Positions 1 to 8,662 of a DNA stretch of 64,000 nucleotides are shown here, one piece after another. Positions within the stretch are counted from its first letter, which is position 1; each line of letters opens with the position of its first letter. Source of the DNA: Aminobacter anthyllidis (GTDB lineage: Bacteria > Pseudomonadota > Alphaproteobacteria > Rhizobiales > Rhizobiaceae); NCBI RefSeq assembly GCF_018555685.1, contig NZ_JAFLWW010000001.1:620001-684000 (forward strand), given 5' to 3'. The notes under the pieces were generated by a model. It saw nothing but the letters and a program-made list of their open reading frames with translations, was not told the origin of the DNA and searched no databases. The position numbers and the translations under genes were made by a program.

Positions 1-2178
1 CGTGAAGGTGTCGGGCGCGGTCTTGGCGATTTGGGACGAGATTTCGCTGCTCGCCTGATGGAACTGCTTCCAGCCGAGCTTGCCGGTCGTCGGTACGACG
101 ACATGGATGCCGCTGCCGCCCGAGGTCTTCACGTAAGGGACGAGGCCCATCTTCGTTAGCTCGTCGCGAACATGCACGGCGGCCTCGACGACCTCGCGCC
201 AGCCGATCCCCTCGCCCGGATCGAGGTCGAAGACGACTCGATCCGGCTTGTCCAGGCGCTTGCGTTGCGCGCCCCAGACGTGGAACTCGACGACGCCGAA
301 CTGCGCCAGCGCGAGATAGCCCTTGGCATCCTCGACCGAAATGTAGGTCTTGCTCTCGTCGTCCGAATTCTTGGTCTCGAAGGAAGCGATCGTCGCCGGC
401 ATGCCCTTGAAGGCATGGCGTTGAAAGAAGCAGTCCTTCGGTTGGCCGGTCGGACAGCGAAACAGCGACACCGGCCGCCCCATGATATGCGGCAGCATGA
501 AATCGCCGACGGCGGCATAGTAGACAGCGACGTCGAGCTTGGTCGGCCCGGACTTGCCAAGAACCCGGCGCGTCGGATTGGTGATTGAGATGCTGGCGAG
601 GTCCGTGTCGGTGATCAGCCGCTTGCGCGGAGCCTGCGGCGCCTCCGAAAGCTCGGCCTCGCGCAGCCCCTTGAACACCGCATGACGCAACGCATTGTCG
701 GCGGTGCGATTGGCAAAGTGGACATGGGCGTTGAGCACGGGCCGCACTGCGATGACCTCCTTTGGCGCGCCATCAAGCTTCGCCGCACCCTCGCGCAGGC
801 CTTCCAGCCGGTGCAGCAGTGACTGCAACGTCTCGGCGTCGAAGCCGGTTCCAACCTTGCCGCGATAGTGCAGCTCGCCATCGACCCATTCGCCGAGCGC
901 GAGGGCCGCCAGGCCCTCGGCGGCTTGCGAGGTGGTGTAGCCGGCGATGACGAAGTCGTCCTTGTCCAGCGCCTTTGTCTTGGTCCAGCTGTGCGAGCGC
1001 CCGGGGGTGTAGTGCGCCGCAATCCGTTTCGATACGACGCCTTCGAGCCCCATCTCGGTTGCCTGGTCGTACAGCGCCTGGCCGTCGCCCTCGACGTGCC
1101 CGCTGAGCTGCAGAGCTGACTGCGCGTGGACGTGGCCGGCAAGCAGCGTCTCCAGCAGGCTCTTGCGTTTGTTGAGTTCGGTGTTTGTCAGGTCCCAGCC
1201 ATTGAGGTGGACAAGATCGAATGCGTAAAACACCAGCAGTTCGTCGTGGCCGCTGGCCAGCGCGTCCTGCAGGGCGGCAAAGCGGCTGATGCCCTTGTCG
1301 TCGAGCACGACGATCTCGCCATCGATGACGGCATCGCTGCATGGCAGGTTGCGAAACGCCGCCGCGAGCTTGCCGTAACGTTTCGTCCAGTCGATGCCGC
1401 TGCGGGTGATCAGCCTGGCAGAACCGCCTTCGAGATGCACCATGGTGCGATAGCCGTCGAACTTGATCTCGTGAAGCCACCCCTCGCCCGATGGCGGCTT
1501 GGGTGCTGCGGTGGCCAATTGTGGCTCGATCCGTACCGGCATCGGCGCCCGTACCGCCCCGGCAAGCTTGCCGGGCTTGAGGTCTCCGGGTTTCGATGGC
1601 GGCGTTTTCGGCGGCGCGGCCAATTCCTCGATGCGCCGCCCCGACTTCACGCTTTCGGGCCGCGTTTCGAGAATGTCAGTCGTCTCGTCGGCCGCCGGAT
1701 CGTGTTCCTTGAACAGCAGCCAGTTGCGCTTGTCCTCGCCCGGTTTCGGCTTCAGCCGTGCCAGCATCCAGCCGCCCTTGAGCTTTTCGCCCCACAGCCG
1801 GAACTTGAACGCACCCTTTTCCAGCGACGTCCGCGCGTCCTCCATCGGCGCCCATACGCCTGCGTCCCAGACGATCATCGGCCCGCCGCCATACTCGCCT
1901 TCCGGGATCAGTCCCTCGAAGTCGATGTAATCGAGCGGGTGGTCTTCGGTCTCCACGGCAAGGCGCTTGTCGGCCGGATTGAGCGACGGCCCGCGCGGTA
2001 CGGCCCAGCTCTTGAGCACGCCGTCGAGTTCGAGGCGAAGATCGTAGTGGTCGGCGGTGGCATGATGCTTGTGCACGACGAAGCGGTTGCCTTCGTCGGC
2101 CTGCTCGACGCCGCGCGGCTCGCGCGTCTTGGAGAAATCGCGCTTTTGCCGGTAGGTGCGAAGCTTTTCCGCTGCCAT
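1..2178 (-). CDS. ligD: ATP-dependent DNA ligase LigD, C-terminus cut by window edge
   Basis: Multifunctional end-joining ligase that works with Ku in bacterial non-homologous end joining. The frame is open from an ATG at 2178 to the left edge, giving 726 visible residues. An N-terminal 3'-phosphoesterase domain (about residues 30-160, with HKHHATADHYDLRLEL) is followed by the ligase domain, whose nucleotidyl lysine lies in EIKFDGYR (Lys about 239). A primase/polymerase domain begins near residue 530 and includes VFDLDPGEG near residue 650. This order is the rhizobial type. The last part of the polymerase domain lies outside the window. No Ku gene is visible here. Identification rests on recognised domain motifs. 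Confidence 0.95.
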   Translation of the reverse strand, partial: MAAEKLRTYRQKRDFSKTREPRGVEQADEGNRFVVHKHHATADHYDLRLELDGVLKSWAVPRGPSLNPADKRLAVETEDHPLDYIDFEGLIPEGEYGGGPMIVWDAGVWAPMEDARTSLEKGAFKFRLWGEKLKGGWMLARLKPKPGEDKRNWLLFKEHDPAADETTDILETRPESVKSGRRIEELAAPPKTPPSKPGDLKPGKLAGAVRAPMPVRIEPQLATAAPKPPSGEGWLHEIKFDGYRTMVHLEGGSARLITRSGIDWTKRYGKLAAAFRNLPCSDAVIDGEIVVLDDKGISRFAALQDALASGHDELLVFYAFDLVHLNGWDLTNTELNKRKSLLETLLAGHVHAQSALQLSGHVEGDGQALYDQATEMGLEGVVSKRIAAHYTPGRSHSWTKTKALDKDDFVIAGYTTSQAAEGLAALALGEWVDGELHYRGKVGTGFDAETLQSLLHRLEGLREGAAKLDGAPKEVIAVRPVLNAHVHFANRTADNALRHAVFKGLREAELSEAPQAPRKRLITDTDLASISITNPTRRVLGKSGPTKLDVAVYYAAVGDFMLPHIMGRPVSLFRCPTGQPKDCFFQRHAFKGMPATIASFETKNSDDESKTYISVEDAKGYLALAQFGVVEFHVWGAQRKRLDKPDRVVFDLDPGEGIGWREVVEAAVHVRDELTKMGLVPYVKTSGGSGIHVVVPTTGKLGWKQFHQASSEISSQIAKTAPDTFT

Positions 2179-2184
2179 CCCGGC

Positions 2185-2421
2185 CTAGCGCGCCGCATCG
2201 TCGGGCGCGGGCTCCAGCTCAAGCTCCCTGGGGGTTGCACCCGCCATCAGCCTGCCGAGCAAGGCGTCGTTGACGTCATAATATTGGCCCGAGACAAGCA
2301 CCCGCGAAACGGTCTGCCCGTCGCCGCGAAACAGCCTGGAGCTGACGAATACCTTGTGGCGGCCGAGCGCGTCGGAGACGGCCCTGCGCTTCCTGATCTG
2401 GCTGGCAACCGGTGTACGCAT
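2185..2421 (-). CDS. Small conserved protein upstream of ligD
   Basis: A 78-residue protein ending only six bases before the ligD start, so very likely co-transcribed with it. The sequence (RHKVFVSSRLFRGDGQTVSRVL, then a short charged tail) shows no signal peptide or membrane segment and no domain I can name. Its tight spacing to ligD and ordinary coding character argue that it is real. A role linked to DNA repair is only guilt by association. Confidence 0.6.
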   Translation of the reverse strand: MRTPVASQIRKRRAVSDALGRHKVFVSSRLFRGDGQTVSRVLVSGQYYDVNDALLGRLMAGATPRELELEPAPDDAAR

Positions 2422-2586
2422 ACGCCCGAGGCTCCTGAACCAACACGGCGACTATCCCTCAAAGTTCTTAACTGATCAATCTATGCCACCCGGGCTCCTG
2501 CCATTGCTCGACTATGCCAGGTGTATCGGCACAATGGTGGCCATGATTCGTCAGCCCGTCCCCGGGCAGCCTTAAGGAAAAACCCG

Positions 2587-3255
2587 TTGCTGGAGACGGC
2601 ACTCTATAGCCCGGTGAAGCGCTTCCTCGAAGGGCTCGGCTTCGAGGTCAAGGGCGAGATCGGCGGCTGCGACCTGCTGGCGCTGAGCAGCGATGCGCCG
2701 CCCATCGTCGTCGTCTGCGAGCTGAAGCTGCAATTCAATCTCGAGCTGATCCTGCAAGGCGTCGACCGTGCCGCCGCCGCCGACGAGATCTGGCTTGCCG
2801 CCCGCATGTCGCCGCGTGGCAAGGGCCGCGAGGGCGACAAAAGGTTCCGCAATCTGTGCCGGCGGTTGGGTTTTGGCCTGCTTGGCATCTTTGATGACGA
2901 GCGTATCGAAGTCCTGCTCAGCCCGGAGGCACCCACGCCCAGGCGCGATGCCAAGCGCCGCTCCCGCCTTGTATCAGAACATCGCCGTCGCCAAGGCGAC
3001 CCGGTCGCCGGCGGTGGCTCTCGCGCACCGATCATGACGGCCTATCGCCAGGATGCGCTGAAATGTGCGGCAGCACTGGTCGACGGCCCCAGGCGGCCGC
3101 GCGACCTGAGCCAGGCGGTGCCGCGCGCGCCAAAAATCCTGCTCGACAATGTCTATGGCTGGTTCGTCCGCGTCGATCGCGGCATTTACGATCTGACTGA
3201 CACGGGTCGTGAGGCGCTGCAGCGCTGGCCGCAGCAGGCGCCCAAGGCGGGCTGA
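2587..3255 (+). CDS. DUF2161-type PD-(D/E)XK nuclease-fold protein
   Basis: A 222-residue soluble protein of the DUF2161 family, predicted to have a PD-(D/E)XK nuclease fold. Numbered from the chosen start, Glu24, Asp29 (GGCDLLAL) and the Glu45-x-Lys47 pair (VVVCELKLQF) form the expected catalytic constellation. The C-terminal third (about 160-222) looks like a small winged-helix domain. I chose the TTG at 2587 because AAGGA lies just upstream and family members begin close to this 'ETALYSPVKRFLE' segment. A GTG at 2521 would add 22 residues with no family-like sequence. It converges on the kinase gene nine bases away. Substrate and biological role are unknown. Confidence 0.75.
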   Translation: MLETALYSPVKRFLEGLGFEVKGEIGGCDLLALSSDAPPIVVVCELKLQFNLELILQGVDRAAAADEIWLAARMSPRGKGREGDKRFRNLCRRLGFGLLGIFDDERIEVLLSPEAPTPRRDAKRRSRLVSEHRRRQGDPVAGGGSRAPIMTAYRQDALKCAAALVDGPRRPRDLSQAVPRAPKILLDNVYGWFVRVDRGIYDLTDTGREALQRWPQQAPKAG

Positions 3256-3263
3256 AGCCCAAT

Positions 3264-5300
3264 TCAACGGTCGAACAGGAAGTAGCCGAAGGCGACGCCG
3301 GCGGCGTTCGGCTGGGCTTCGATCTCGGTGCGGATTTTCGGAAACAGGTCGGATGCCAGCTCTGGATCCTTGATATCGGCCGCCTTGATGCCGTTGTCGC
3401 TGGCCAGCGCCACGATCAGGTGCGGTTCGGGTGCGGTGGCTTCCTGGTCGTTGAGCGGGAACAGCTTCATGCTGAAACTCGCCGCGTCGGGCCCGGACTT
3501 CTTGAGCAGGCTGGCGAAATTGTAGACGACGCCGTCCTTGCCGATCAGCAGCAGGTTGACGTTGCGGCTGCCGGTCCGGCTCAGCGTGCCCTGCAGCGAG
3601 TCCCCGACCTTGAGCTTGTCCTTGTTCAGTTGCAGGCTCGGGCCCTGGCCATCGTCCGGATGCACCGCCTCGAGAAAATCGGCGACCGGGCACTGCTCGC
3701 GCTCGATCATCCTCGGATTGACTTTTGGACCGCTGCCGAAAGCCGAGGCAAAGTCGCGGGCAAGCTTGTCGAACGGCGCTTTCGAGGTCGCAAGCCCCTC
3801 GACCTCGGGGCTGGGCGCCGATGCATTGGCCACCGAGGCATAGAAGCAGGGCCCCCCGTCGAAGGCCTTGAACCAGTCGGCGGCGCTGACTGCGGCCTTC
3901 GGGGGCGCCGGCAGGGCCACTGGTTTGACCGGCTCGGCCGGTTTCGGCTTGGCGATGTCAGTCGGCGCTGGCGCCTTTGCCTCCGTTGCCGGCTCGGGCA
4001 AAGGCGACGGCGTCACCGGCGTCGGGACTGTCTCCTTGGGTGGTGGCGCGGGTGTGAGTTTGCCGCCTGCGGTTTCTTCTCCCGATGTAACCCTGGCATC
4101 GCCGGTCAAGAATCCGTCCAGCAGCCCGGAAAAATAGGCGCCGCCACCCAGGGCTGCCATGGCGGCCAGCAGGACCGTGCCGACCAGCGCGCCGCGCCGC
4201 GACTTTGGCGCATTCGCAGCCGGCGCCACCTTGGGAGCTGTCTTCTGCCTGATGTCAGGCATTGGCCGGCCGGTCGTTCCTGCGCTGCGCCACGGCGCGT
4301 CGCGCGGCAGCACCCCTTCCGGCGGCAACGGCTTCTGGCCGCTCGATGCCGATCCCGGCGGCCGCCAGGCAAGCTCGGCCGGCTTGCGCTGCTCCTGGTC
4401 GTGCGGCGGCACGCCGGGCAGCGTGACGGGCGGCGCCGTCGCCCCACTGGTCTCGCGCAGCCATTCGACGATCGCCGCGGCACTTTCCGGGCGATCCCTC
4501 GGGTCGGGCTGGAGCATGGATTGCAGCAACGGCAGCAGATCCGGGTCGATGCCCGAAAGATCTGGCACGGTCCGCCGCTTCTCGATCACCTCGACCGGCG
4601 ATCCGCCCATGTCGAGTTGCTTGCCGCGCAAGGCCGCTGCCAGCACCAGGCCGAGGCTGTAGATGTCGGACTGGTCGGTAATTTCACCGCCATACAGCCC
4701 GAGCTGTTCGGGCGAAACGAAGCTGTATTTGCCGGCGAAGCTGCCGCCGAGCAGCGTACCGCCGCCGACATTGGCCGAGCGCGCAATGCCGAAATCGATG
4801 ATCTTGGTCTTTTCCACCTTGCCGCCCGGCAGCACGATGTTGTCTGGCGACAGGTCGCGGTGGATGACGCCGGCCTCATGCGCCACCGACAGGCCTGAGG
4901 CGACCCGGGCCAGCATCTTGCGCGCCTCGCGCGTGTCGAGCGGGCCGCTGCGGATGCGTTCGCCCAGCGACTGGCCGTCGACGAACTCCATGGCGAGGTA
5001 GGGCCGGCCGATCGTCGGGTCGATGGTGAAGACGTGATAGCGCACGATGGCGTCGTTGGAGAGGTGGTTGAGGATCGACGCCTCCTTGCGGAACAGCGCC
5101 AGGATGCCCTGGTCGCGGGCGAATTCGCGCAGCACGACCTTGATCGCCACCGGATCGCCGGTCTGGATGTTATGGCCGCGATAAACCTCGCCCATGCCGC
5201 CGGTGGCAATATGCTCGTCGATTTCGTAGATGCCGTTCAGTTGCACGCCCTGATGGACACCGGTATCGGGCGCGATACGTGTCTTGTCCTCCGGCGTCAT
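3264..5300 (-). CDS. ppkA: T6SS-associated Ser/Thr protein kinase with C-terminal periplasmic domain (PpkA-like)
   Basis: Membrane-anchored Hanks-type kinase, the likely activator of the T6SS threonine-phosphorylation pathway. Residues 25-285 form the kinase domain, with a glycine loop (ATGGMGEVY), VAIK lysine at 54, HRDLSPDN at 147-154 and DFG at 169-171. The catalytic-loop lysine of HRDxKxxN is replaced by serine. A proline-rich linker leads to one membrane segment (about 370-392). The C-terminal periplasmic part (about 560-640, VGDSLQGTLSRTGSRNVNLL) resembles DUF4384. I placed the start at the ATG at 5300, which has GGAG seven bases upstream; a TTG at 5330 is possible. Expected substrates are TssL proteins read by FHA partners. 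Its antagonist PppA lies 36 kb away at the other end of the locus. Confidence 0.88.
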   Translation of the reverse strand: MTPEDKTRIAPDTGVHQGVQLNGIYEIDEHIATGGMGEVYRGHNIQTGDPVAIKVVLREFARDQGILALFRKEASILNHLSNDAIVRYHVFTIDPTIGRPYLAMEFVDGQSLGERIRSGPLDTREARKMLARVASGLSVAHEAGVIHRDLSPDNIVLPGGKVEKTKIIDFGIARSANVGGGTLLGGSFAGKYSFVSPEQLGLYGGEITDQSDIYSLGLVLAAALRGKQLDMGGSPVEVIEKRRTVPDLSGIDPDLLPLLQSMLQPDPRDRPESAAAIVEWLRETSGATAPPVTLPGVPPHDQEQRKPAELAWRPPGSASSGQKPLPPEGVLPRDAPWRSAGTTGRPMPDIRQKTAPKVAPAANAPKSRRGALVGTVLLAAMAALGGGAYFSGLLDGFLTGDARVTSGEETAGGKLTPAPPPKETVPTPVTPSPLPEPATEAKAPAPTDIAKPKPAEPVKPVALPAPPKAAVSAADWFKAFDGGPCFYASVANASAPSPEVEGLATSKAPFDKLARDFASAFGSGPKVNPRMIEREQCPVADFLEAVHPDDGQGPSLQLNKDKLKVGDSLQGTLSRTGSRNVNLLLIGKDGVVYNFASLLKKSGPDAASFSMKLFPLNDQEATAPEPHLIVALASDNGIKAADIKDPELASDLFPKIRTEIEAQPNAAGVAFGYFLFDR

Positions 5301-5489
5301 GACCTGGCTCCATCCATGCGTGAGCGCCAATCGGCCATTGCTTCACACCTCAGGTATTGGATCACTCGGCGGACAATAACACGGAATTTCGCGATGGTGA
5401 CTTTTGCTCGCAGGGCCTTTGCATGGCCGGGCAATAGGCCGTTTGATCTATGTCGACTACGTTGACACCGATCCGCGTCAGGAGGATGC

Positions 5490-5600
5490 TTGAACGCTAA
5501 CAAATGCAAGCCGTGCCAAGCCTGTAAAGACTGCGCGTCCGAAAGGAGCAGTTCATGGTATGCGAAGGCTGCTTGCCTGCTCGCAATGCTGGCATTTTAA
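5490..5600 (+). CDS. Possible 36-residue cysteine-rich small ORF ahead of the caspase-like gene
   Basis: A TTG-initiated ORF of 36 codons preceded by a strong AGGAGG four bases upstream. The predicted peptide begins MNANKCKPCQACKDC, four cysteines in a regular CxxCxxCxxC array, and ends in a short hydrophobic stretch. It overlaps the first 46 bases of the caspase-like gene in another frame. It could be a translated leader or chance. Support is limited to the ribosome-binding site and the cysteine spacing. Confidence 0.2.
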   Translation: MNANKCKPCQACKDCASERSSSWYAKAACLLAMLAF

Positions 5601-8359
5601 CGCAACTGACTGGTGCCTTGGCAGCCTGCGGTCTCCTCCTTCTGTTTGCCTTGAGCACTGCCTTTGCGGCTGACGGTGTTTCCGGCCGCCGCGCAGCACT
5701 GGTCATCGGCAACACTGCCTACCAGCACCTTGCCCAGTTGCCCAATGCCGCCAACGACGCCGACCGCATCCGCGAGGTGCTGGAGCGCGCCAATTTCGAG
5801 GTTACGCTCGGCAAGGATCTCGACAAGAAGGGCCTTGAGGAGACCATCCTCGGCTTCCTCCGGACGCTGAACGATGGCGACGTTGCGCTGTTCTATTACA
5901 GCGGCCACGCCGTGCAGGTCGGTGGCCACAATTTCATGCTTCCGGTCGATGCGACGCTTGCGACCTCCTACGACCTCGAGGTGCAGGCCTACAACATGTC
6001 GAGCCTGCTCGAGTACATGCGCGAGACCTCCTCGCTGCAGATCGCGATCCTCGACGCCTGCCGCGACAATCCCTTCGCCAACAATTCCTATTATGTCGGC
6101 CAGGCCAAGGTCGCGGTCGAAGGCAAGAAGGGTCTCGCCTCTGTCGCACCACAAGATGGCACGCTGATCGTCTATTCCACCGCCCCCGACCGGGTGGCGC
6201 TCGACGGCAACAACGGCCTCAGCCCCTTCACCGGCACCTTCGCCGACTATGCGCTCAAGCCCAATGTCGAGATCAGGAAGCTGCTCAGCGACATCCGCGC
6301 CGAGGTCATCAAGCGCACCGACGGGCGCCAGACGCCTTGGGACGCCTCAAGCCTCACCTCATCCTTCTTCTTCGTAACCCGGCAGAACCTGTTGATTATT
6401 GAGGATATGCGCGAGGTTCGCGTTCCGCCTGCGACCAAGGAGGTGGCACTGCGCATCTCCCCGCCCATCACCAGCGGCAATGCCGAGCTGACAATCAATT
6501 TCACCAAGCTGCCCGACCAGGGCACGCTCTGGCTCGGCGACGAGCAGCTCAGCCTCGACAGCAAGATTTCAGCCGACCGGATCGAGGAAGTCATGTTCAA
6601 GCCGGCCTCCGGCGACATGACCCAGGACGAGGTGCGCTACACCGTCACCACCGATGGCGGCCGCAGTGCCAGCGGCATCGTCCGCGTCGTCGTCGATGCC
6701 CAGGCCATCGCCGAGGCGCAGGTCAAGCCGGCGCTCAACATCCAGCAGGGCGACGAGCCGAAGCCGGCAGCGCCCGAGCAGGCCAAGCCGATCCTCGTCG
6801 CCATGGCATCCGACATCGGCACCGGCTTCGCCGCCATGCCCGAAGAGGTGGTGCGCTCGACAAGCGCCGCGCCCACCGGCTGGCTCCGCCTGGAAAAGCG
6901 CGATCCGGAGACGCAAGTTGCGGTCGACGGCAAGATCGTTTCCGAAGGCGACCTGATCAAGGCCGAAGACATCACCAAGCTGCGCATCCGCCCGTCGCTC
7001 AAGCTGGTGAGTGCCGAAGACGATGAACAACCGGTGGCCGAGACGGTCGCGATGAACACCAATGCCGGTGCCGCCAAGGTGGACACCAGCACCGACAGCA
7101 TGGAGGTCAAGCCGCTCCCCCTGCCCGCCGACAAGGCGCCCGCCAAAGAGCCGTTGCGCACCGTCGTGCTGGTTCCGGCGGTCAAGACCGCCACGCCGGC
7201 GCCGATCACCATCAATGTCGCCGTCTCGGTCAATGAATGCGACACGCTCGCCGCCGAGCCTCTCGACGTCCAGGCGGTTGCCGACGGCAAGCTGCCCAAC
7301 GACATCGACGTGCCCAAGGCCCTGACAGCCTGCAAGGCAGCCGTCGACCAGCATCCCGAGGTGGCGCGGTTCAAGTACCAGTATGCCCGCGCGCTCTATG
7401 CCGAAGGCAACTTCAACGAGGCCCTCACCGAGCTCAATGCCGCCAGCGACGCCGGCCATGTCCGCGCCAGCTACCTGCTCGGCAGGCTCTATCAGTTCGG
7501 CGCGGCGGTAGAGCGCGATCCGGCCAAGGCAATCCCGCTGTTCGAATCCGGCGCCAAGCGTGGCGATCCCTATTCGCAATATGCGCTGGGTCGGGCGCTG
7601 GTCACGGGGCTCGGCACCAAGCCTGACATCGATCGCGGCATGGCAATGGTCGCCAGTGCCGCGGAGTCCGGTCACACCTATGCAATGAACATGCTGGGCG
7701 GCGAGTACCTCTCCGGACAGCATGTCAAGAAGGACGATGCTCGCGCATTGAAATTCATCACTCAATCCGCCGACCGCGAAGATGTCTTTGGAATGGTCTT
7801 ACTCGGCGTACTCTATCGTGACGGTGCTGGCGTCCAAAAAGACCCGACACGGGCCGCAGAACTTTTCCAGAAGGCGCATGCCAACGGACATCCCTATGCC
7901 GGTCGACTGCTCGGTCGCATGGCACTGCGTGACAAGACTGCGGATGTGCAGACTGTGGCTGGCTGGTATCGGGAAAGTGCCGAGCGTGGCGACGCCTGGG
8001 CAGGCTATTTTGCCGCCGAATTGCTCAAGGACAATCCAACACTGCAGCGTGACAGCGGCGAAGTCGCCCGTCTGCTCGCGCTCTCAGCATCGCACAACAC
8101 CAAGGACGTTTCGGTAGACGCCAAGGCGGACCTGAAGAAGGTCGACAATTCGGATGTTGGCAAAGAGGTGCAGTTGGCGCTTCAGCGGGCAGGCCAGGAT
8201 GTCGGCGAAGTCGACGGCAAGCTCGGCACCAAAACGCGTGACGCCGCTAATGCCGTACTCGGAACGGAAGCTCCACGCGACCCTCGTGATTTGCTGATGG
8301 CGCTTCTGCGCAAGGAATGGATCGATTCACGACCACGTCTGGACATGCTGGGCTCATAA
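5555..8359 (+). CDS. Caspase-like (peptidase C14) protein with Sel1 repeats
   Basis: A 934-residue exported or membrane-tethered protein. Residues about 17-39 are a hydrophobic signal or anchor. Residues 44-270 are a caspase-fold domain with the catalytic His118 in YYSGH and Cys169 in ILDACRDNPF, so it should be an active cysteine protease. A long acidic Pro/Ala-rich middle follows, then about five Sel1/TPR-like repeats (about 620-830, for example ASYLLGRLYQFGAAVERDP). The C-terminus (about 870-915, LQRAGQDVGEVDGKLGTKT) resembles a peptidoglycan-binding fold. The ATG at 5555 has AAGGAG at the right distance. It sits divergent from ppkA and upstream of a lipoprotein gene. Caspase-like/Sel1 proteins are known near rhizobial T6SS loci, but I know of no defined function. 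Confidence 0.85.
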   Translation: MVCEGCLPARNAGILTQLTGALAACGLLLLFALSTAFAADGVSGRRAALVIGNTAYQHLAQLPNAANDADRIREVLERANFEVTLGKDLDKKGLEETILGFLRTLNDGDVALFYYSGHAVQVGGHNFMLPVDATLATSYDLEVQAYNMSSLLEYMRETSSLQIAILDACRDNPFANNSYYVGQAKVAVEGKKGLASVAPQDGTLIVYSTAPDRVALDGNNGLSPFTGTFADYALKPNVEIRKLLSDIRAEVIKRTDGRQTPWDASSLTSSFFFVTRQNLLIIEDMREVRVPPATKEVALRISPPITSGNAELTINFTKLPDQGTLWLGDEQLSLDSKISADRIEEVMFKPASGDMTQDEVRYTVTTDGGRSASGIVRVVVDAQAIAEAQVKPALNIQQGDEPKPAAPEQAKPILVAMASDIGTGFAAMPEEVVRSTSAAPTGWLRLEKRDPETQVAVDGKIVSEGDLIKAEDITKLRIRPSLKLVSAEDDEQPVAETVAMNTNAGAAKVDTSTDSMEVKPLPLPADKAPAKEPLRTVVLVPAVKTATPAPITINVAVSVNECDTLAAEPLDVQAVADGKLPNDIDVPKALTACKAAVDQHPEVARFKYQYARALYAEGNFNEALTELNAASDAGHVRASYLLGRLYQFGAAVERDPAKAIPLFESGAKRGDPYSQYALGRALVTGLGTKPDIDRGMAMVASAAESGHTYAMNMLGGEYLSGQHVKKDDARALKFITQSADREDVFGMVLLGVLYRDGAGVQKDPTRAAELFQKAHANGHPYAGRLLGRMALRDKTADVQTVAGWYRESAERGDAWAGYFAAELLKDNPTLQRDSGEVARLLALSASHNTKDVSVDAKADLKKVDNSDVGKEVQLALQRAGQDVGEVDGKLGTKTRDAANAVLGTEAPRDPRDLLMALLRKEWIDSRPRLDMLGS

Positions 8360-8372
8360 AGGGGAGACGTAC

Positions 8373-8639
8373 ATGCGTTCGCATACCATCAGTCTTCTTA
8401 TGGCGACCGTACTGCTACCGCTTGGCGGTTGCGGTTCCATGATGAAAGTCGAGGAACAGGCAGTCGCTCAACCCGTGCAGCCCGTGCAGGTCAAGAAAGC
8501 GGCTCCAGTGAGGAAGGTCGCGGTCGCGGCGCCGGTCCAGCCACGGGTGGTCAAGAAACCGATTGTTCCTGCGACGCCAAGCAGTGAGCGCAGCGAAAAA
8601 AGCGACAGCGGCAATGACGGTGGGAACGATCCTTGGTAG
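8373..8639 (+). CDS. Small lipoprotein, Val/Pro/Lys-rich
   Basis: An 88-residue predicted lipoprotein. The signal peptide ends in the lipobox LGGC (Cys20), followed by a low-complexity tail of Val-Gln-Pro and Lys-Lys segments and an acidic end. It begins 13 bases after the caspase-like gene, with GGGGAGA just upstream of the ATG, so the two are probably one transcript. No enzymatic motif is present. The tail could span part of the cell envelope or bind peptidoglycan. Its function is unknown, and it may serve the caspase-like protein. Confidence 0.7.
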   Translation: MRSHTISLLMATVLLPLGGCGSMMKVEEQAVAQPVQPVQVKKAAPVRKVAVAAPVQPRVVKKPIVPATPSSERSEKSDSGNDGGNDPW

Positions 8640-8662
8640 CAGACCACCAACTGATCAGCTCC

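Noticed and set aside
1126-2475. A 449-codon plus-strand frame opposite ligD
   Set aside because: The minus strand reads as a continuous LigD with all domain motifs; the plus-strand product has no domain.
2422-2586. Ku gene next to ligD
   Set aside because: No Ku-like reading frame exists here; the next genes encode a small protein and a DUF2161 protein.
3420-4898. A 492-codon open frame on the plus strand, antisense to the kinase gene
   Set aside because: The translation is Arg/Gly/Leu-rich without domain character, and the minus strand encodes a kinase with intact motifs. This is a high-GC shadow frame.
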